Part shown: positions 15,253-15,351 of the stretch, in pieces | Layout of the letters: every line of letters begins with the position of its first letter | Position numbering within the stretch: the first letter of the stretch is position 1 | Source of the DNA: Nitrososphaerota archaeon | GTDB taxonomy: Archaea > Thermoproteota > Nitrososphaeria > Nitrososphaerales > Nitrosopumilaceae | DNA: 15,351 nucleotides | Assembly (NCBI GenBank): GCA_002730325.1 | Contig: PBZV01000032.1 | Coordinates: 24,567 to 39,917, forward strand | Reading direction: 5' to 3' | Made by a program: the position numbers and the translations under genes | Notes under the pieces: generated by a model | What the model was told of the DNA's origin: nothing | What the model saw: the letters and a program-made list of their open reading frames with translations, nothing else | The model's database searches: none

Positions 15253-15351
15253 TTATTTTCTTATTTTGTCAATAATATAATATGCAATTATAATTGGAGG
15301 AATAACGTAGATGCTTGTTCCTCCAATAAAGTCTGCAATTCCATAAGTGTT
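15253..15351 (-). CDS. C-terminal end of a hydrophobic protein, cut by the window edge
   Basis: On the minus strand the frame is open from the window edge to TAA at 15255-15253, giving 32 residues. They contain GGTS, a strongly hydrophobic segment (IYVIPPIIIAYYII) and a basic end (DKIRK). This looks like the last membrane helix of a protein whose start lies to the right, with a cytoplasmic C-terminus. The piece is too short to assign a family. It is convergent with the 50-aa gene across a 59-base gap in which I see only AT-rich sequence. Confidence 0.5.
   Translation of the reverse strand, partial: NTYGIADFIGGTSIYVIPPIIIAYYIIDKIRK

Overview
The window looks like chromosome of an AT-rich marine ammonia-oxidising archaeon (Nitrososphaerota/Thaumarchaeota, Nitrosopumilus-like). 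The reasons are a set of archaeal housekeeping genes (Pth2-type peptidyl-tRNA hydrolase, aEF-1 beta with its zinc-ribbon partner, Cdc48-type AAA+ ATPase, geranylgeranyl reductase-like protein), a membrane-anchored double cupredoxin beside haem O synthase, very tight spacing, and frequent TTG/GTG starts. The taxon is inferred from gene content and not from a marker comparison. No stretch over 300 bases lacks a gene; the largest gaps are about 100 bases.

Layout, left to right. Bases 1-1386 are the 3' part of a membrane proton-pumping pyrophosphatase with the K+-independent signature. Convergent to it are three minus-strand genes: a 60-aa Cys-containing protein, a DUF2024 protein and a CrtI/amine-oxidase-like flavoprotein. 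A plus-strand cyclophilin-like protein then meets a minus-strand pair, a 5-TM double cupredoxin followed by an overlapping JAMM peptidase. Divergent from the cupredoxin is haem O synthase (ctaB). Copper electron carriers and haem maturation for the terminal oxidase thus sit back to back.

Bases 10384 down to 6252 on the minus strand form one closely packed run: geranylgeranyl reductase-like flavoprotein, zinc-ribbon protein, aEF-1 beta, Cdc48 and a small winged-helix-like protein. Several of these have readable Shine-Dalgarno sites, which supports one or two polycistronic transcripts. The Cdc48 ends in Phe-Tyr-Gly, a HbYX-type tail of the sort that docks on 20S proteasomes.

Divergent from that run, on the plus strand, are Pth2, an exported streptogramin-lyase-like beta-propeller, and TruD, which overlaps the propeller gene by GTGA. 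Then come a minus-strand two-TM miniprotein, a plus-strand zinc alcohol dehydrogenase (a possible semialdehyde reductase), a 50-aa Cys/His-rich miniprotein, and the C-terminal 32 residues of a hydrophobic minus-strand protein cut by the window edge.

I saw no mobile element, CRISPR array, tRNA, rRNA or obvious defence system. The region reads as core genome. The most interesting points are small uncharacterised proteins and unusual gene couplings rather than a clear new system.
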